NCBI GenBank assembly: GCA_030524435.1 | Contig: JAUNGS010000008.1 | Span: forward strand, 1 to 51,881 | DNA length: 51,881 bases | Source: Eubacterium sp. | GTDB taxonomy: Bacteria > Bacillota > Clostridia > Eubacteriales > Eubacteriaceae | Direction of reading: 5' to 3' | Part shown: piece after piece, positions 25,223 to 33,742 of the stretch | Position numbering within the stretch: the stretch's first letter is position 1 | How the letters are laid out: each line of letters starts with the position of its first letter | Notes under the pieces: generated by a model | Databases searched by the model: none | Told to the model about the DNA's origin: nothing | Seen by the model: the letters and a program-made list of their open reading frames with translations, nothing else | Program-made: the position numbers and the translations under genes

Positions 25223-25521
25223 ATCCAGATTTTTTGTGGAGAATTGTGGATAAGCCCCTGAGATTTTGTAAAACATTACAGCGACGTTGGGGAAAATTGG
25301 GGATTGACACAAGATATAGGCGGATAAAAAATGTGGATAAGTTTATAATTGTGCATAAAATTATGGATAAAGGGCGTGAAAAAGTGGATAACTCACAGAA
25401 AGGGTGTGGACAATGTTGATAACATTGGATAAAACCTTAAAAAGAACGGAAAAAAGCGAGGAATCGGCCCGGGGCGTCTGTGAATAAATCCGGGGGTATT
25501 TTTTGCACAGCCTGTGGAAAA
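25221..25521 (+). promoter_or_regulatory. cluster of DnaA boxes (intergenic, no gene)
   Basis: Region without a gene between pyrG and nadE. It has two perfect DnaA boxes TGTGGATAA (25245-25253 and 25332-25340) and eight with one mismatch in the same orientation: 25235, 25350, 25362, 25383, 25405, 25414, 25479 and 25513. One more, TTATCCAGA at 25221-25229, lies in the opposite orientation. DnaA likely binds here. It may act as a titration or regulatory cluster, like DnaA-box clusters described in B. subtilis, or control pyrG or nadE. An origin is less likely because genes on both sides mostly point to the right. Confidence 0.7.
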
Positions 25522-25661
25522 TGCGGCGTGAAAATCGGCCCCTTGTGTATAATTTAAAAGAAGGGTATAATGAAAAAACGAAGCTTCAATATCTAGTTGG
25601 GGCTTTTTATCGACATCGAAAAAATCTAAAAAATTTTAATCCAGTGGAAGGAATTGAGGCA

Positions 25662-27590
25662 ATGAAAAAATTCGGATATTTGCGGGCGGTCTGTGCGGTG
25701 CCCCCGGTGAAGGTCGGAGACTGCAGCTACAATGCGGATGAAATCATCGCAGCCTGCGAGGCGGCTTTGGCCAAGGAGGCGGCGGTGGTTTTGTTTCCAG
25801 AGCTCTCGGTGACGGGCTACACCTGCGGCGATCTTTTTTTCCAGAGCACCCTTTTGGCGGGGGCGGCGGCGGCCGTCAGAAAAATCGCGGACTGGTCTGT
25901 GGGCAAAAAGCTTCTTGTGGTCGTCGGCTCGCCGGTGCGGGCTGGGGGCAGCCTGTACAATTGTGCCGTGGCCCTGAGCGACGGGGAAATTCTGGGGATC
26001 GTTCCCAAGACCTACCTGCCCAACAGCCAGGAATTTTATGAAAAGCGCTGGTTTCACTCGGCGCTTGATTTACAGGCGGACCGCACCGACTTTTTCGGCG
26101 AGGTGGCGCTGATGGGGGCGGATTTGATCTTTGCCCTGGAGGGCTGGCCCGAGGCCAAAATCGGCATCGAGATCTGTGAGGATCTCTGGGCCCCCATTCC
26201 CCCCAGCAGCGCTTTGGCCCTGGCCGGGGCCACGGTGATTTTAAATCCCTCGGCCAGCAATGAGGTCATCGGCAAGGCGGCCTACCGGGACGCCCTGGTG
26301 GCCCAGCAGTCCGCCAGGCTCAACGCGGCCTACCTCTACTGCTCCAGCGGCTTCGGGGAGTCCACCACCGATTTGGTCTTCGGCGGCGACGCCATGATCT
26401 ACGAGAAGGGGCTTTTGTTGGCCAGAACGGCCTCTATGGTGCCTGAGGGCAAGCTGGCGGCGGCGGACATCGACCTGGAGGCCCTGGTTCACGACCGCTG
26501 TCGGCAGACCTCCTTTGGCGATGGCGCCCAGGGCATCAAAATCCGGGAGATCGTCTTTGAATCGGCGGACAGCACAGGTCTTGAGCGCTTTGTGGATCCC
26601 CACCCCTTTGTGCCGGGCGATACAGATCAGTGCAATGACCGCTGCCGGGAAATTTTAGATATCCAGACCCTGGCTTTGGGAACCCGCATTACCCACATCG
26701 GCGGTGCAGCCATGGTGGTGGGCATCTCCGGCGGCTTGGATTCAACCCTGGCCCTTCTGGTCTGCCTTAGGGTCTGCGACCGTTTCGGCATCGACCGCAG
26801 CAAAATCCACGCCGTCACCATGCCGGGCTTTGGCACCACCGACAGAACCTACGACAATGCGGTTAGTCTCATCAAGGCCGTGGGCGCCACCTTCCATGAG
26901 GTTGGCATCGGAGAGGCGGTCAGGGCCCATTTTGCGGACATCGGCCACGATCCCGAGGTCAAGGATGTCACCTACGAAAACGCCCAGGCCAGAGAACGAA
27001 CCCAGATTCTCATGGATCTGTCCAACGAGGTGGGGGGCATCGTCATCGGCACCGGCGACCTCTCGGAGCTGGCCTTGGGCTGGGCCACCTACAATGGCGA
27101 TCAGATGTCCATGTACGGCGTCAACGCCGGGGTGCCCAAAACTTTGGTGCGGGATCTGGTGCGCTATGTGGCCCAGGAGGACGGCGGCGAGGTTTCAAAA
27201 ATTCTGTACGATGTGCTGGACACCCCGGTGTCGCCGGAGCTTCTGCCGCCGGACGCCTCGGGGAAGATCGCCCAGAAAACCGAGGATTTGGTGGGGCCCT
27301 ATGAGCTCCACGACTTCTTTATTTTCCACGTTTTAAGAAACGGCTTTGGCCCTGAGAAAATCTTTTTCCTGGCCCAGAAGGCCTTCGCCGGGGTCTACGA
27401 CGACGCGGTGATTCTAAAGTGGCTTAAAAACTTTTACAGGCGCTTTTTCAGCCAGCAGTTCAAGCGCTCCTGTATGCCCGACGGCCCCAAGGTGGGCTCG
27501 GTGTCCCTGTCCCCCCGGGGAGATTGGCGGATGCCCTCGGACGCCCAGGCCAGGCTCTGGCTTGGGGCGGCGGAGGCCATTGAAATTTAG
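25662..27590 (+). CDS. nadE: glutamine-dependent NAD+ synthetase
   Basis: Final step of NAD synthesis: deamido-NAD, ATP and glutamine give NAD. It has 642 residues, the usual length of the two-domain type. The N-terminal nitrilase-like domain has the catalytic set Glu in LFPELSVTGYTC (near 46), Lys in VPKTYLPN (near 114) and Cys in GIEICEDLW (near 172). The C-terminal domain has the pyrophosphatase loop GISGGLDST near 350. The ATG at 25662 is chosen over the open frame extending upstream because of GGAAGGAA and the family-like beginning MKKFGYLRA. It stands alone, with a terminator after it. Confidence 0.95.
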   Translation: MKKFGYLRAVCAVPPVKVGDCSYNADEIIAACEAALAKEAAVVLFPELSVTGYTCGDLFFQSTLLAGAAAAVRKIADWSVGKKLLVVVGSPVRAGGSLYNCAVALSDGEILGIVPKTYLPNSQEFYEKRWFHSALDLQADRTDFFGEVALMGADLIFALEGWPEAKIGIEICEDLWAPIPPSSALALAGATVILNPSASNEVIGKAAYRDALVAQQSARLNAAYLYCSSGFGESTTDLVFGGDAMIYEKGLLLARTASMVPEGKLAAADIDLEALVHDRCRQTSFGDGAQGIKIREIVFESADSTGLERFVDPHPFVPGDTDQCNDRCREILDIQTLALGTRITHIGGAAMVVGISGGLDSTLALLVCLRVCDRFGIDRSKIHAVTMPGFGTTDRTYDNAVSLIKAVGATFHEVGIGEAVRAHFADIGHDPEVKDVTYENAQARERTQILMDLSNEVGGIVIGTGDLSELALGWATYNGDQMSMYGVNAGVPKTLVRDLVRYVAQEDGGEVSKILYDVLDTPVSPELLPPDASGKIAQKTEDLVGPYELHDFFIFHVLRNGFGPEKIFFLAQKAFAGVYDDAVILKWLKNFYRRFFSQQFKRSCMPDGPKVGSVSLSPRGDWRMPSDAQARLWLGAAEAIEI

Positions 27591-27615
27591 AGGGCAAAGG
27601 ACTGTAAAAAGGATT

Positions 27616-27659
27616 GGTCTGCCCGAAGCTGCTGCCAGGCTTTTGGGCAGGCCTTTTTT
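27616..27659 (+). terminator. terminator after nadE
   Basis: GGTCTGCCC (27616-27624) pairs with GGGCAGGCC (27645-27653), then six T. Confidence 0.85.
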
Positions 27660-27706
27660 GTTGTATCAGCAGTCCCTTTGAATATAAAAATTTCCCGGGA
27701 TTTTCA

Positions 27707-27735
27707 TTGCGGAAAAGGGGGATTTGTGGTAAACT
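27707..27735 (+). promoter_or_regulatory. sigma-A promoter of B12 operon
   Basis: TTGCGG (27707-27712), a 17-base spacer and TAAACT (27730-27735), just before the second cobalamin riboswitch. Confidence 0.6.
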
Positions 27736-27749
27736 AAACAAGACAATTT

Positions 27750-27892
27750 CATAGGAACGATTTTGTTCGAGGAAAGCGGTTAAAATCCGCTACAGCCCCC
27801 GCTACTGTGATTGCAGACAAAATTCTAAATAACCACTGTCGGACAGCCGATGGGAAGGGAGAATGGCGAAGGAAGCAAGAGTCAGGAGACTT
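27750..27892 (+). promoter_or_regulatory. cobalamin riboswitch, canonical core
   Basis: The motifs appear in order: GAGGAAAGCGGTTAAAATCCGC, GCCCCCGC with ACTGT, AACCACTG, TGGGAAGG and the B12 box AGTCAGGAGACTT (27880-27892). Unlike the first aptamer it keeps the GCCCCCGC core. A terminator at 27955 follows, and btuF begins at 28087. Confidence 0.92.
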
Positions 27893-27893
27893 A

Positions 27894-28012
27894 AACAAAA
27901 CGCATATAATCGCTTCGGAGGGAGGCAGAGGGTTGTATTTGAACAAAGAAAATCCGGTCTCTCTGTGAGACCGTTTTATATTTAATGCTGGTTTAAGCGA
28001 TTGCATTTTGTT
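27894..28012 (+). terminator. terminator of btuF leader with an enclosing long-range stem
   Basis: CGGTCTC (27955-27961) pairs with GAGACCG (27967-27973), then TTTTATATTT. AACAAAA...GC...AATCGCTT (27894-27915) could also pair with AAGCGATTGCATTTTGTT (27995-28012), enclosing the terminator. Whether the outer stem is a second state of the switch is not known. A GC-rich inverted repeat without a T-run lies at 28022-28052. Confidence 0.7.
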
Positions 28013-28086
28013 CAATTTGAAGCGCCGAGGCCCCGGTTAGGGGAGATGGCGCTGAAGATTATATTTTATGAGGAGGGTGTAGTGTA

Positions 28087-29031
28087 ATGAAAAAAGAATT
28101 CAAGGCTGTTTTGGCGGCGCTGATCCTGGGTATGGTTCTGGTGTTTACCGCCGCCGGCTGTCAAAGAGGCGGCGGGGACAGCGGAGCAGCTGCGGTGACG
28201 ACTGGTGAGAGCAGTTATCCCATGACCGTTGTCGACGATTTGGATCAGGATGTGACCTTTGATGCCGAGCCCCAGCGGGTGGTATCCCTGTCACCGGCCA
28301 ACACAGAGATTTTATTTGCCCTGGAGGTCTCGGACAAGGTTGTGGGAAGAACTGACTATTGTAATTATCCCGAGGAAGCCTCAAAGGTAGAAAGCATTGG
28401 TGATTACAATGCTCCCAATGTAGAGAAGATTTTATCCCTGTCGCCGGATCTCGTGCTGGCCACGGATTTCATTGACGACAATGTGCGTTCGCAGCTGGAG
28501 GCCGCCGGCGCCAAGGTCATGGTGTTTAAAGCCACGGATATCGGCGGGGTACAGAGTGAAATCCTCACCGTGGGTCAGGTGGTCAACGCCAACGACAAGG
28601 CGGCGGACATCGTCGACACAATGGAAGAAAAATACGTGTCGATTACGAAAAAATGCCTTGAGGCAGAGACCCAGAAGTCTGTATTCATCGACATTGGCGG
28701 CTATTACAGCTCTGGCGCCACCTCCCTTTTGGGGACGATGCTCAGAGATATCAACGCCAATAACATTGCGGCGGATACCGGCATGGACTGGCCTCAGCTG
28801 AGCGTTGAGCAGATCATTGCGGCCAACCCGGACGTGTACATCTCTTTCTACACGACGCCGGAGGATATTAAAAAGGTTCCGGGCTTCGATCAGATCAATG
28901 CCATCAAGAACGACCAGATCTACTACTACGAGATGCTCTCTGAGGACAGCGACATTATCCAGCGTCCAGGTCCGAGGATCGTCGACGGTCTGGAGCTTCT
29001 GGCCAAGGATGTCTATCCGGAATTATTTTAA
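28087..29031 (+). CDS. btuF: BtuF-type corrinoid-binding lipoprotein
   Basis: Extracytoplasmic binding protein of 314 residues in the BtuF/FecB (periplasmic_binding_2) fold. The signal peptide ends with lipobox FTAAGC near residue 23. The mature part shows QRVVSLSPANTEILFAL, VVGRTDYCNYPEEASKV and VEKILSLSPDLVLATDF, typical of this fold (each in part). Because it follows a canonical B12 riboswitch and precedes a permease, ATPase and cbi genes, vitamin B12 or cobinamide is the likely ligand; a haem or siderophore ligand is the alternative the fold allows. Confidence 0.88.
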   Translation: MKKEFKAVLAALILGMVLVFTAAGCQRGGGDSGAAAVTTGESSYPMTVVDDLDQDVTFDAEPQRVVSLSPANTEILFALEVSDKVVGRTDYCNYPEEASKVESIGDYNAPNVEKILSLSPDLVLATDFIDDNVRSQLEAAGAKVMVFKATDIGGVQSEILTVGQVVNANDKAADIVDTMEEKYVSITKKCLEAETQKSVFIDIGGYYSSGATSLLGTMLRDINANNIAADTGMDWPQLSVEQIIAANPDVYISFYTTPEDIKKVPGFDQINAIKNDQIYYYEMLSEDSDIIQRPGPRIVDGLELLAKDVYPELF

Positions 29032-29043
29032 AAAATGGGAGAA

Positions 29044-29079
29044 GGGCAGTTCCTGCGATGCGGCGGTGCTGCCTTTTTT
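29044..29079 (+). terminator. weak hairpin between btuF and btuC
   Basis: GGGCAG (29044-29049) pairs with CTGCC (29069-29073), then six T. A partial terminator here would give more binding protein than permease. Confidence 0.5.
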
Positions 29080-29129
29080 CGTTGGACTTAAAGGGCGCTG
29101 TCCCAATAAAAATAGCTGAGGAAATGACA

Positions 29130-30155
29130 ATGAAATTAAAGCGATACCGCATCCCCCTGGCGGTGCTGGGATGCCTGGTTTTGATCTATATCTGTACCAT
29201 TTTGGGCATTACGGCCATCCCCCTGGGAGATGCCAACCGAATTCTTTTACACGAGCTTTTGCATCTGCCCGTCAATATGGAGGGCATCTCCGGCGGCAGT
29301 GCAGCCATTATCTGGAACGTCCGGCTGCCCCGGGTGATTCTGGGCTTTTTAACCGGCGGCGCCCTGGCGGTCTGCGGGGCGGCCTACCAGGGGATCTTTA
29401 AAAATCCCATGGCAGATCCCTATATCCTGGGGGTATCCTCCGGGGCGGCCCTGGGGGCCTCCGTGGGCATTATCTTTAATTTGGGCGGCTCGGTGCTGGG
29501 ACTCAACGCCACGGCGCTTTTGGCCTTTGTCGGCGCCTTTGCCGCCATCTTTCTGGTCTACACCATCTCTCGGGTGGGCAGGCGGGTGCCGGTGGCCACT
29601 CTGCTGCTCAGCGGGATCGCCGTCAGCCAGTCCTTCAGCGCCTTCATGTCTCTGTTGATGATCTTCAACGTGGACAGCATGAATCAGGTCATGTTCTGGA
29701 CCATGGGCAGCCTCAACGGCAAGGGCTGGAGTCAGGTGGCCATCGTGCTGCCCTACGTGATTCTGGGCATTTTTATTCTGATGACCTCGGTGCGGGAGCT
29801 GGACATCATGCTTCTGGGTGAGGATACGGCGGTGCAGCTGGGGGTGGATACGGAGCGGCTGAAGCGGAAGGTTCTGATCTCCTCCTCCATCATCACGGCG
29901 GCGGTGGTGTCGGTGACGGGCATCATCGGCTTCGTGGGTCTGGTGGTTCCCCATGTGGTGCGGCTGTTTACCGGGCCCAAGCACAGGCGGCTGGTGCCCC
30001 TGTCGCTGGTCTTTGGGGGCACCTTCCTGATTATCTGCGACACCCTGGCCAGAACCCTGTCCCCCATGGAGATTCCCGTGGGGATCATCACGGCGGCCTT
30101 CGGCGGGCCCTTCTTCGTCTATCTGCTGAAGAAGGCCAGAAAGGGAGGGGCCTAA
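29130..30155 (+). CDS. btuC: corrinoid ABC importer permease BtuC
   Basis: FecCD/BtuC family permease, 341 residues, about ten membrane helices. Recognisable segments are WNVRLPRVILGFLTGGAL near residue 58, GISSGAALGA-like sequence (LGVSSGAALGAS) near 96, and IIGFVGLVVPHVVRLFTGPKHRRL in the coupling region (in part). I prefer ATG at 29130, eight bases after GAGG; ATG at 29124 is too close to it. It begins after a possible attenuating hairpin following btuF, and ends one base before the ATPase gene. Confidence 0.9.
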   Translation: MKLKRYRIPLAVLGCLVLIYICTILGITAIPLGDANRILLHELLHLPVNMEGISGGSAAIIWNVRLPRVILGFLTGGALAVCGAAYQGIFKNPMADPYILGVSSGAALGASVGIIFNLGGSVLGLNATALLAFVGAFAAIFLVYTISRVGRRVPVATLLLSGIAVSQSFSAFMSLLMIFNVDSMNQVMFWTMGSLNGKGWSQVAIVLPYVILGIFILMTSVRELDIMLLGEDTAVQLGVDTERLKRKVLISSSIITAAVVSVTGIIGFVGLVVPHVVRLFTGPKHRRLVPLSLVFGGTFLIICDTLARTLSPMEIPVGIITAAFGGPFFVYLLKKARKGGA

Positions 30156-30156
30156 A

Positions 30157-31422
30157 ATGTCAGAGACGATTTTAAAATTTGAAAATGTTCGGGCGGGCTA
30201 CGGCGACAGAGAGATCCTTAAGGGCTTTTCCGCCGAAATTGCCCGGGGCGAGTTCGTGGGGCTCATCGGCGCCAACGGCACGGGAAAATCCACCCTCCTC
30301 AAATGTCTGTCGGGGCTTTTGCCCGTGGCCTCCGGCAGAATATCCATTGAGGGCCAGGACAACGCAGGGCTTAAGCAGCGGGAGCGGGCCCGGATGGTGG
30401 CGGTGGTGCCCCAGAGCTTTGCCATCGACTATGATTTTCTCGTGGAGGAGATCGTCCTCATGGGCAGAAATCCCTACCTCAGCTACCGCGATCGGGAGAG
30501 CAGCAGGGATTACGCCATCGTCGAGGCGGCCATGCGCCTCACCGGAACCCTGGGCTTTAAGGGAAGACTCTTTAATGAACTCAGCGGCGGCGAAAAGCAG
30601 CGGGTGATCATCGCCCGGGCCATTGCCCAGGAGCCGGATATCATTCTGTTGGACGAGCCCACTTCGGCCCTGGATCTGCACCATCAGATCGAGGTCATGG
30701 AGCTCATCGAGCACCTCAACAGGGATAGGGGCGTCACGGTGGTGGCAGTGCTCCACGACGTCAACCTGGCCTCCCGCTACTGCGGACGGCTGATTATGAT
30801 GCAGGGCGGCCGGGTGCTGGCCGACGGCAGGCCCTCGGAGGTGGTGGTGGAGGAAAACCTGGCCCATATCTACCAGATGAAGATGGTGGTCAGGGAAAAT
30901 CCCATGTTCGGCAAGCCGGAGATCGTCCCCATCAGGGTTTTAAAGCCCGGGGAAAGCGAGGTGCCTTTGAGCATTCACGTCATCGGCGGGGGCGGCGGCG
31001 CGGCCCAGATTCTGGAAGCTTTGGATGACCTGGGCCACGAAATCACCGCCGGGGTTCTAAACGAGGGCAGCGACGACTGGCTGGTGGCCCGGGCCCTGGG
31101 CCTTGAGATGATAACGGCGCCGCCCTTCACAGAAATTTCAGAACAAAAACAGGCGGAAAATCTGAAGCTCATGGCCCAGGCCGACGTGGTGCTGGTGGCG
31201 GAGGTGCCCTTTGGATTGGCCAATCTCAGAAATCTGGAGGGGCTGGAGACAGTGCCCGGAAGCATTTTCTTTCATAAAAGCGGCTTGAAAAACGACTTTA
31301 CCCAGGGGGCGCTGACAAAGCGCCTCAGGGCCATCGAGGCTGTGAAGGATATTGTCTTTATCGACGATTACGAGCAATTTTTAGAGGCCCTTGGTGACAT
31401 TGGAAAGGAGAGGGAAGGATGA
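30157..31422 (+). CDS. btuD: corrinoid ABC importer ATPase BtuD with extra C-terminal domain
   Basis: ATPase of 421 residues; BtuD/FecE proteins are normally about 250-270. Walker A GANGTGKST is near residue 38, the signature LSGGEKQRVIIARA near 142 and Walker B DIILLDEPTSALD near 163. From about residue 268 an extra domain begins with a glycine-rich loop VIGGGGGAAQILEAL, followed by DDWLVARALGLEM and ADVVLVAEVPFGLANLRNLE (in part). I do not recognise the domain; its glycine loop and alternating strands and helices look Rossmann-like. The domain could sense or handle a nucleotide or corrinoid, which is inference. It overlaps cbiA by four bases. Confidence 0.85.
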   Translation: MSETILKFENVRAGYGDREILKGFSAEIARGEFVGLIGANGTGKSTLLKCLSGLLPVASGRISIEGQDNAGLKQRERARMVAVVPQSFAIDYDFLVEEIVLMGRNPYLSYRDRESSRDYAIVEAAMRLTGTLGFKGRLFNELSGGEKQRVIIARAIAQEPDIILLDEPTSALDLHHQIEVMELIEHLNRDRGVTVVAVLHDVNLASRYCGRLIMMQGGRVLADGRPSEVVVEENLAHIYQMKMVVRENPMFGKPEIVPIRVLKPGESEVPLSIHVIGGGGGAAQILEALDDLGHEITAGVLNEGSDDWLVARALGLEMITAPPFTEISEQKQAENLKLMAQADVVLVAEVPFGLANLRNLEGLETVPGSIFFHKSGLKNDFTQGALTKRLRAIEAVKDIVFIDDYEQFLEALGDIGKEREG

Positions 31423-32789
31423 ATACTTTTATGCTGGCGGGGGTCAGCAGCAATGTGGGAAAAACCACGGTGACCATGGGCATCATGGCCGCCCTCTGTG
31501 CAAGGCATATGGCGGTGGTGCCCTTCAAGACGGGGCCCGATTACATCGACCCCATGTTCCACAGCTTTGTGACGGGCAGAAAATCCACCAACCTGGACAC
31601 CTGGATGCTGGATGAGCCGACGGTGCGCCGTCTGTTCTACGCCAAGCTCCAAGAAAATTCTGTGGGGATTGCGGAGGGTGTCATGGGGCTCTACGACGGC
31701 CACGGCGTCCAGTCTGACGTGGGCAGCTCCGCCTATCTGGCCAAGACCCTGGGGGTGCCGGTGTTTTTGATCATCGACGGCCGGGGGATGTCCAAGAGCG
31801 CAGCGGCCATGGTCAAGGGCTACGTGGACTTCGACCCCGAGGTGACCATCGCCGGGGTGATCATCAACAAAATTTCCTCAGAATCCCACTACAAGCTGCT
31901 GAAGGAGATGATCGAGACCTGGGCAGGGGTGCCCTGCGTCGGCTATTTTCCCAATTGCCCCGACATCGTCGTAAACAGCCGCCACCTGGGGCTGATTCCG
32001 GTGGAGGAGCTGGAGGGATTAAAGGCGCAGGTGGCCAAGGCCGCCGAGCTGGCCGAGGCCCACATCGACCTCGATAAAATCCTCGACCTTTCTAAAAAAG
32101 CAGAAATACCGGCCCTGGACCCGGATCCCTTTGAGGCCAGAGCCGGGGAGTACAGTGATCTGACCATCGCCTATGCCAGAGACAAGGCCTTTAGCTTTTA
32201 CTACGAGGACAATTTCAACGCCCTGAGAAAGCTGGGGGTTAAGCTGATACCCGTCAGCCCCCTGGCAGACACGGCGCTGCCTGGGAATATCGACGGCCTT
32301 TACATCGGCGGCGGCTTTCCCGAGGTCTTTGGCGCAGAGCTGGCGGCCAACGCAGCCTTTAGAAATTCGGTGAAAGAAGCGTTGGCGGCAGGGCTGCCCT
32401 GCTTTGCCGAGTGCGGCGGCCTGATGTATCTGACCCGGTCCATGGAAATGCTGGACGGGGCGCAGACCGAGGCCGCAGGCTTTTTCGACGCGGTTACCCA
32501 GATGACCAAGCGCCTCCAGCGCTTCGGCTACGTGGAGGTTTTGGCGGACATCGATGGGAAGCAAATACCGATTCGGGCCCACGAGTTTCACCACAGCCTG
32601 GTGGAAGCGAACCCAGAGATTAAAACCTGCTACGCCATCACCAAGGGCAGGGGCAGCTGGCGCTGCGGCTACACCCAAAGCCGTACCCTGGCGGGCTATC
32701 CCCACATCCACTTTTACAGCAATCCTGAGTTTTTGTTTACACTCCTGGAGGTGGCCCGGCGGGCGAAGGAGCGGCCATGCGCCGGGTAA
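31419..32789 (+). CDS. cbiA: cobyrinate a,c-diamide synthase
   Basis: CbiA amidates the a and c side chains of cobyrinate using glutamine and ATP, 456 residues. The N-terminal dethiobiotin-synthetase-like domain starts with VSSNVGKTTVTMGIM (P-loop), followed by FKTGPDYIDPMFH. The C-terminal glutaminase-like domain has GGGFPEVF near residue 292 and the cysteine in FAECGGLMYL near 330. An ATGA overlap joins it to btuD. Its end overlaps the next gene by 13 bases, so the operon is tight. Confidence 0.95.
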   Translation: MNTFMLAGVSSNVGKTTVTMGIMAALCARHMAVVPFKTGPDYIDPMFHSFVTGRKSTNLDTWMLDEPTVRRLFYAKLQENSVGIAEGVMGLYDGHGVQSDVGSSAYLAKTLGVPVFLIIDGRGMSKSAAAMVKGYVDFDPEVTIAGVIINKISSESHYKLLKEMIETWAGVPCVGYFPNCPDIVVNSRHLGLIPVEELEGLKAQVAKAAELAEAHIDLDKILDLSKKAEIPALDPDPFEARAGEYSDLTIAYARDKAFSFYYEDNFNALRKLGVKLIPVSPLADTALPGNIDGLYIGGGFPEVFGAELAANAAFRNSVKEALAAGLPCFAECGGLMYLTRSMEMLDGAQTEAAGFFDAVTQMTKRLQRFGYVEVLADIDGKQIPIRAHEFHHSLVEANPEIKTCYAITKGRGSWRCGYTQSRTLAGYPHIHFYSNPEFLFTLLEVARRAKERPCAG

Positions 32790-33664
32790 GGGTGCTGGCG
32801 CCGGGATCCTGCGGCGAATTTATCCAGGGGATTTACAGAGAGCAGCCCTGCCTCGTCTCCTGCCCGGTGGATCTCTATTCCACCGTTCAGATCTGCGAGG
32901 GGCCGGCGGTCAGAATGCTGGACTACAAGGCTGTGCGGATGCTGGAGCTGATCTTTGAGGCCTACGGCCTTCCCAGAAGCGAGAAGCACCACATCGATAT
33001 CGGCCTGACCTCGGAGATTCCTGTGGAAAAGGGGATGGCCAGCAGCACGGCGGACATCGCCGGCATGGCCAAGGCCCTGAGCGCCTACTACGATCTGGGC
33101 ATGGACGATCAGACCATCGCCGATTTCTGTATTCGCATCGAGCCCACGGACAATATCATGTTCGAGGACCTCAACCTTTTTAACCACGTGGACGGCGAGG
33201 TGATCATGGGCTTTAACAGAAGCCTCGAGGCCTCGATTCTCATCGTGGAATTCAAGGGGACAGTCAACACCGTCAACTTCCACAGACAGCAGGACGGCTA
33301 CACCAGCCGGGAGAAGGCAGATTTCATGGAGGTGGTGGCGCAGTTTAAGGCCGGGGTTGAGATGGGATCTCTGGACCTCGTGGGCCAGGCCTGCACCCAA
33401 AGCGCCAGGCTGAACCAGAAAATTCTGTACAAGCCGCATTTGGAGACTTTGATAGCACTGGCAGGGGCCCACGGCGGCCACGGCGTGATCACCGGCCACA
33501 GCGGCACGGTGGTGGGGGTGATCTACTCCGAGGACAGCTTCGACTACACGGCCTTCATGCAGTCATTTTTAAATCGCATACCCAAGGGCGATTACGACGC
33601 CTTGTTTTTAAAGAGCATCATTCCCGGAGGCCTCCGGGTTGAGGTGTCGGACACAGCCCTTTAG
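32777..33664 (+). CDS. pduX: L-threonine kinase (PduX-type GHMP kinase)
   Basis: GHMP-family kinase, 295 residues. The family loop appears as VEKGMASSTADIAGMAKAL near residue 83, and the N-terminus has LAPGSCGEFIQGI, a pattern of PduX enzymes. PduX makes O-phospho-L-threonine, which CobD converts to the aminopropanol linker of the cobalamin lower loop. Its location after cbiA supports that role. Neither cobD nor cbiB is in the window. It starts inside the end of cbiA. The family is sure; the threonine specificity is inferred from context and similarity. Confidence 0.85.
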   Translation: MRRVRVLAPGSCGEFIQGIYREQPCLVSCPVDLYSTVQICEGPAVRMLDYKAVRMLELIFEAYGLPRSEKHHIDIGLTSEIPVEKGMASSTADIAGMAKALSAYYDLGMDDQTIADFCIRIEPTDNIMFEDLNLFNHVDGEVIMGFNRSLEASILIVEFKGTVNTVNFHRQQDGYTSREKADFMEVVAQFKAGVEMGSLDLVGQACTQSARLNQKILYKPHLETLIALAGAHGGHGVITGHSGTVVGVIYSEDSFDYTAFMQSFLNRIPKGDYDALFLKSIIPGGLRVEVSDTAL

Positions 33665-33742
33665 CTATAGATACAAGGCCGCCAGGCTTTGGCGCGCCGA
33701 AATTATAGGAATTTTATAGAATTCCGAAGGAAAGGACGAATT

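Noticed and set aside
25221..25521. Chromosomal origin at the DnaA-box cluster
   Set aside because: dnaA and dnaN are not here and genes on both sides mostly run rightward; no clear unwinding element. Kept as a cluster, not called oriC.
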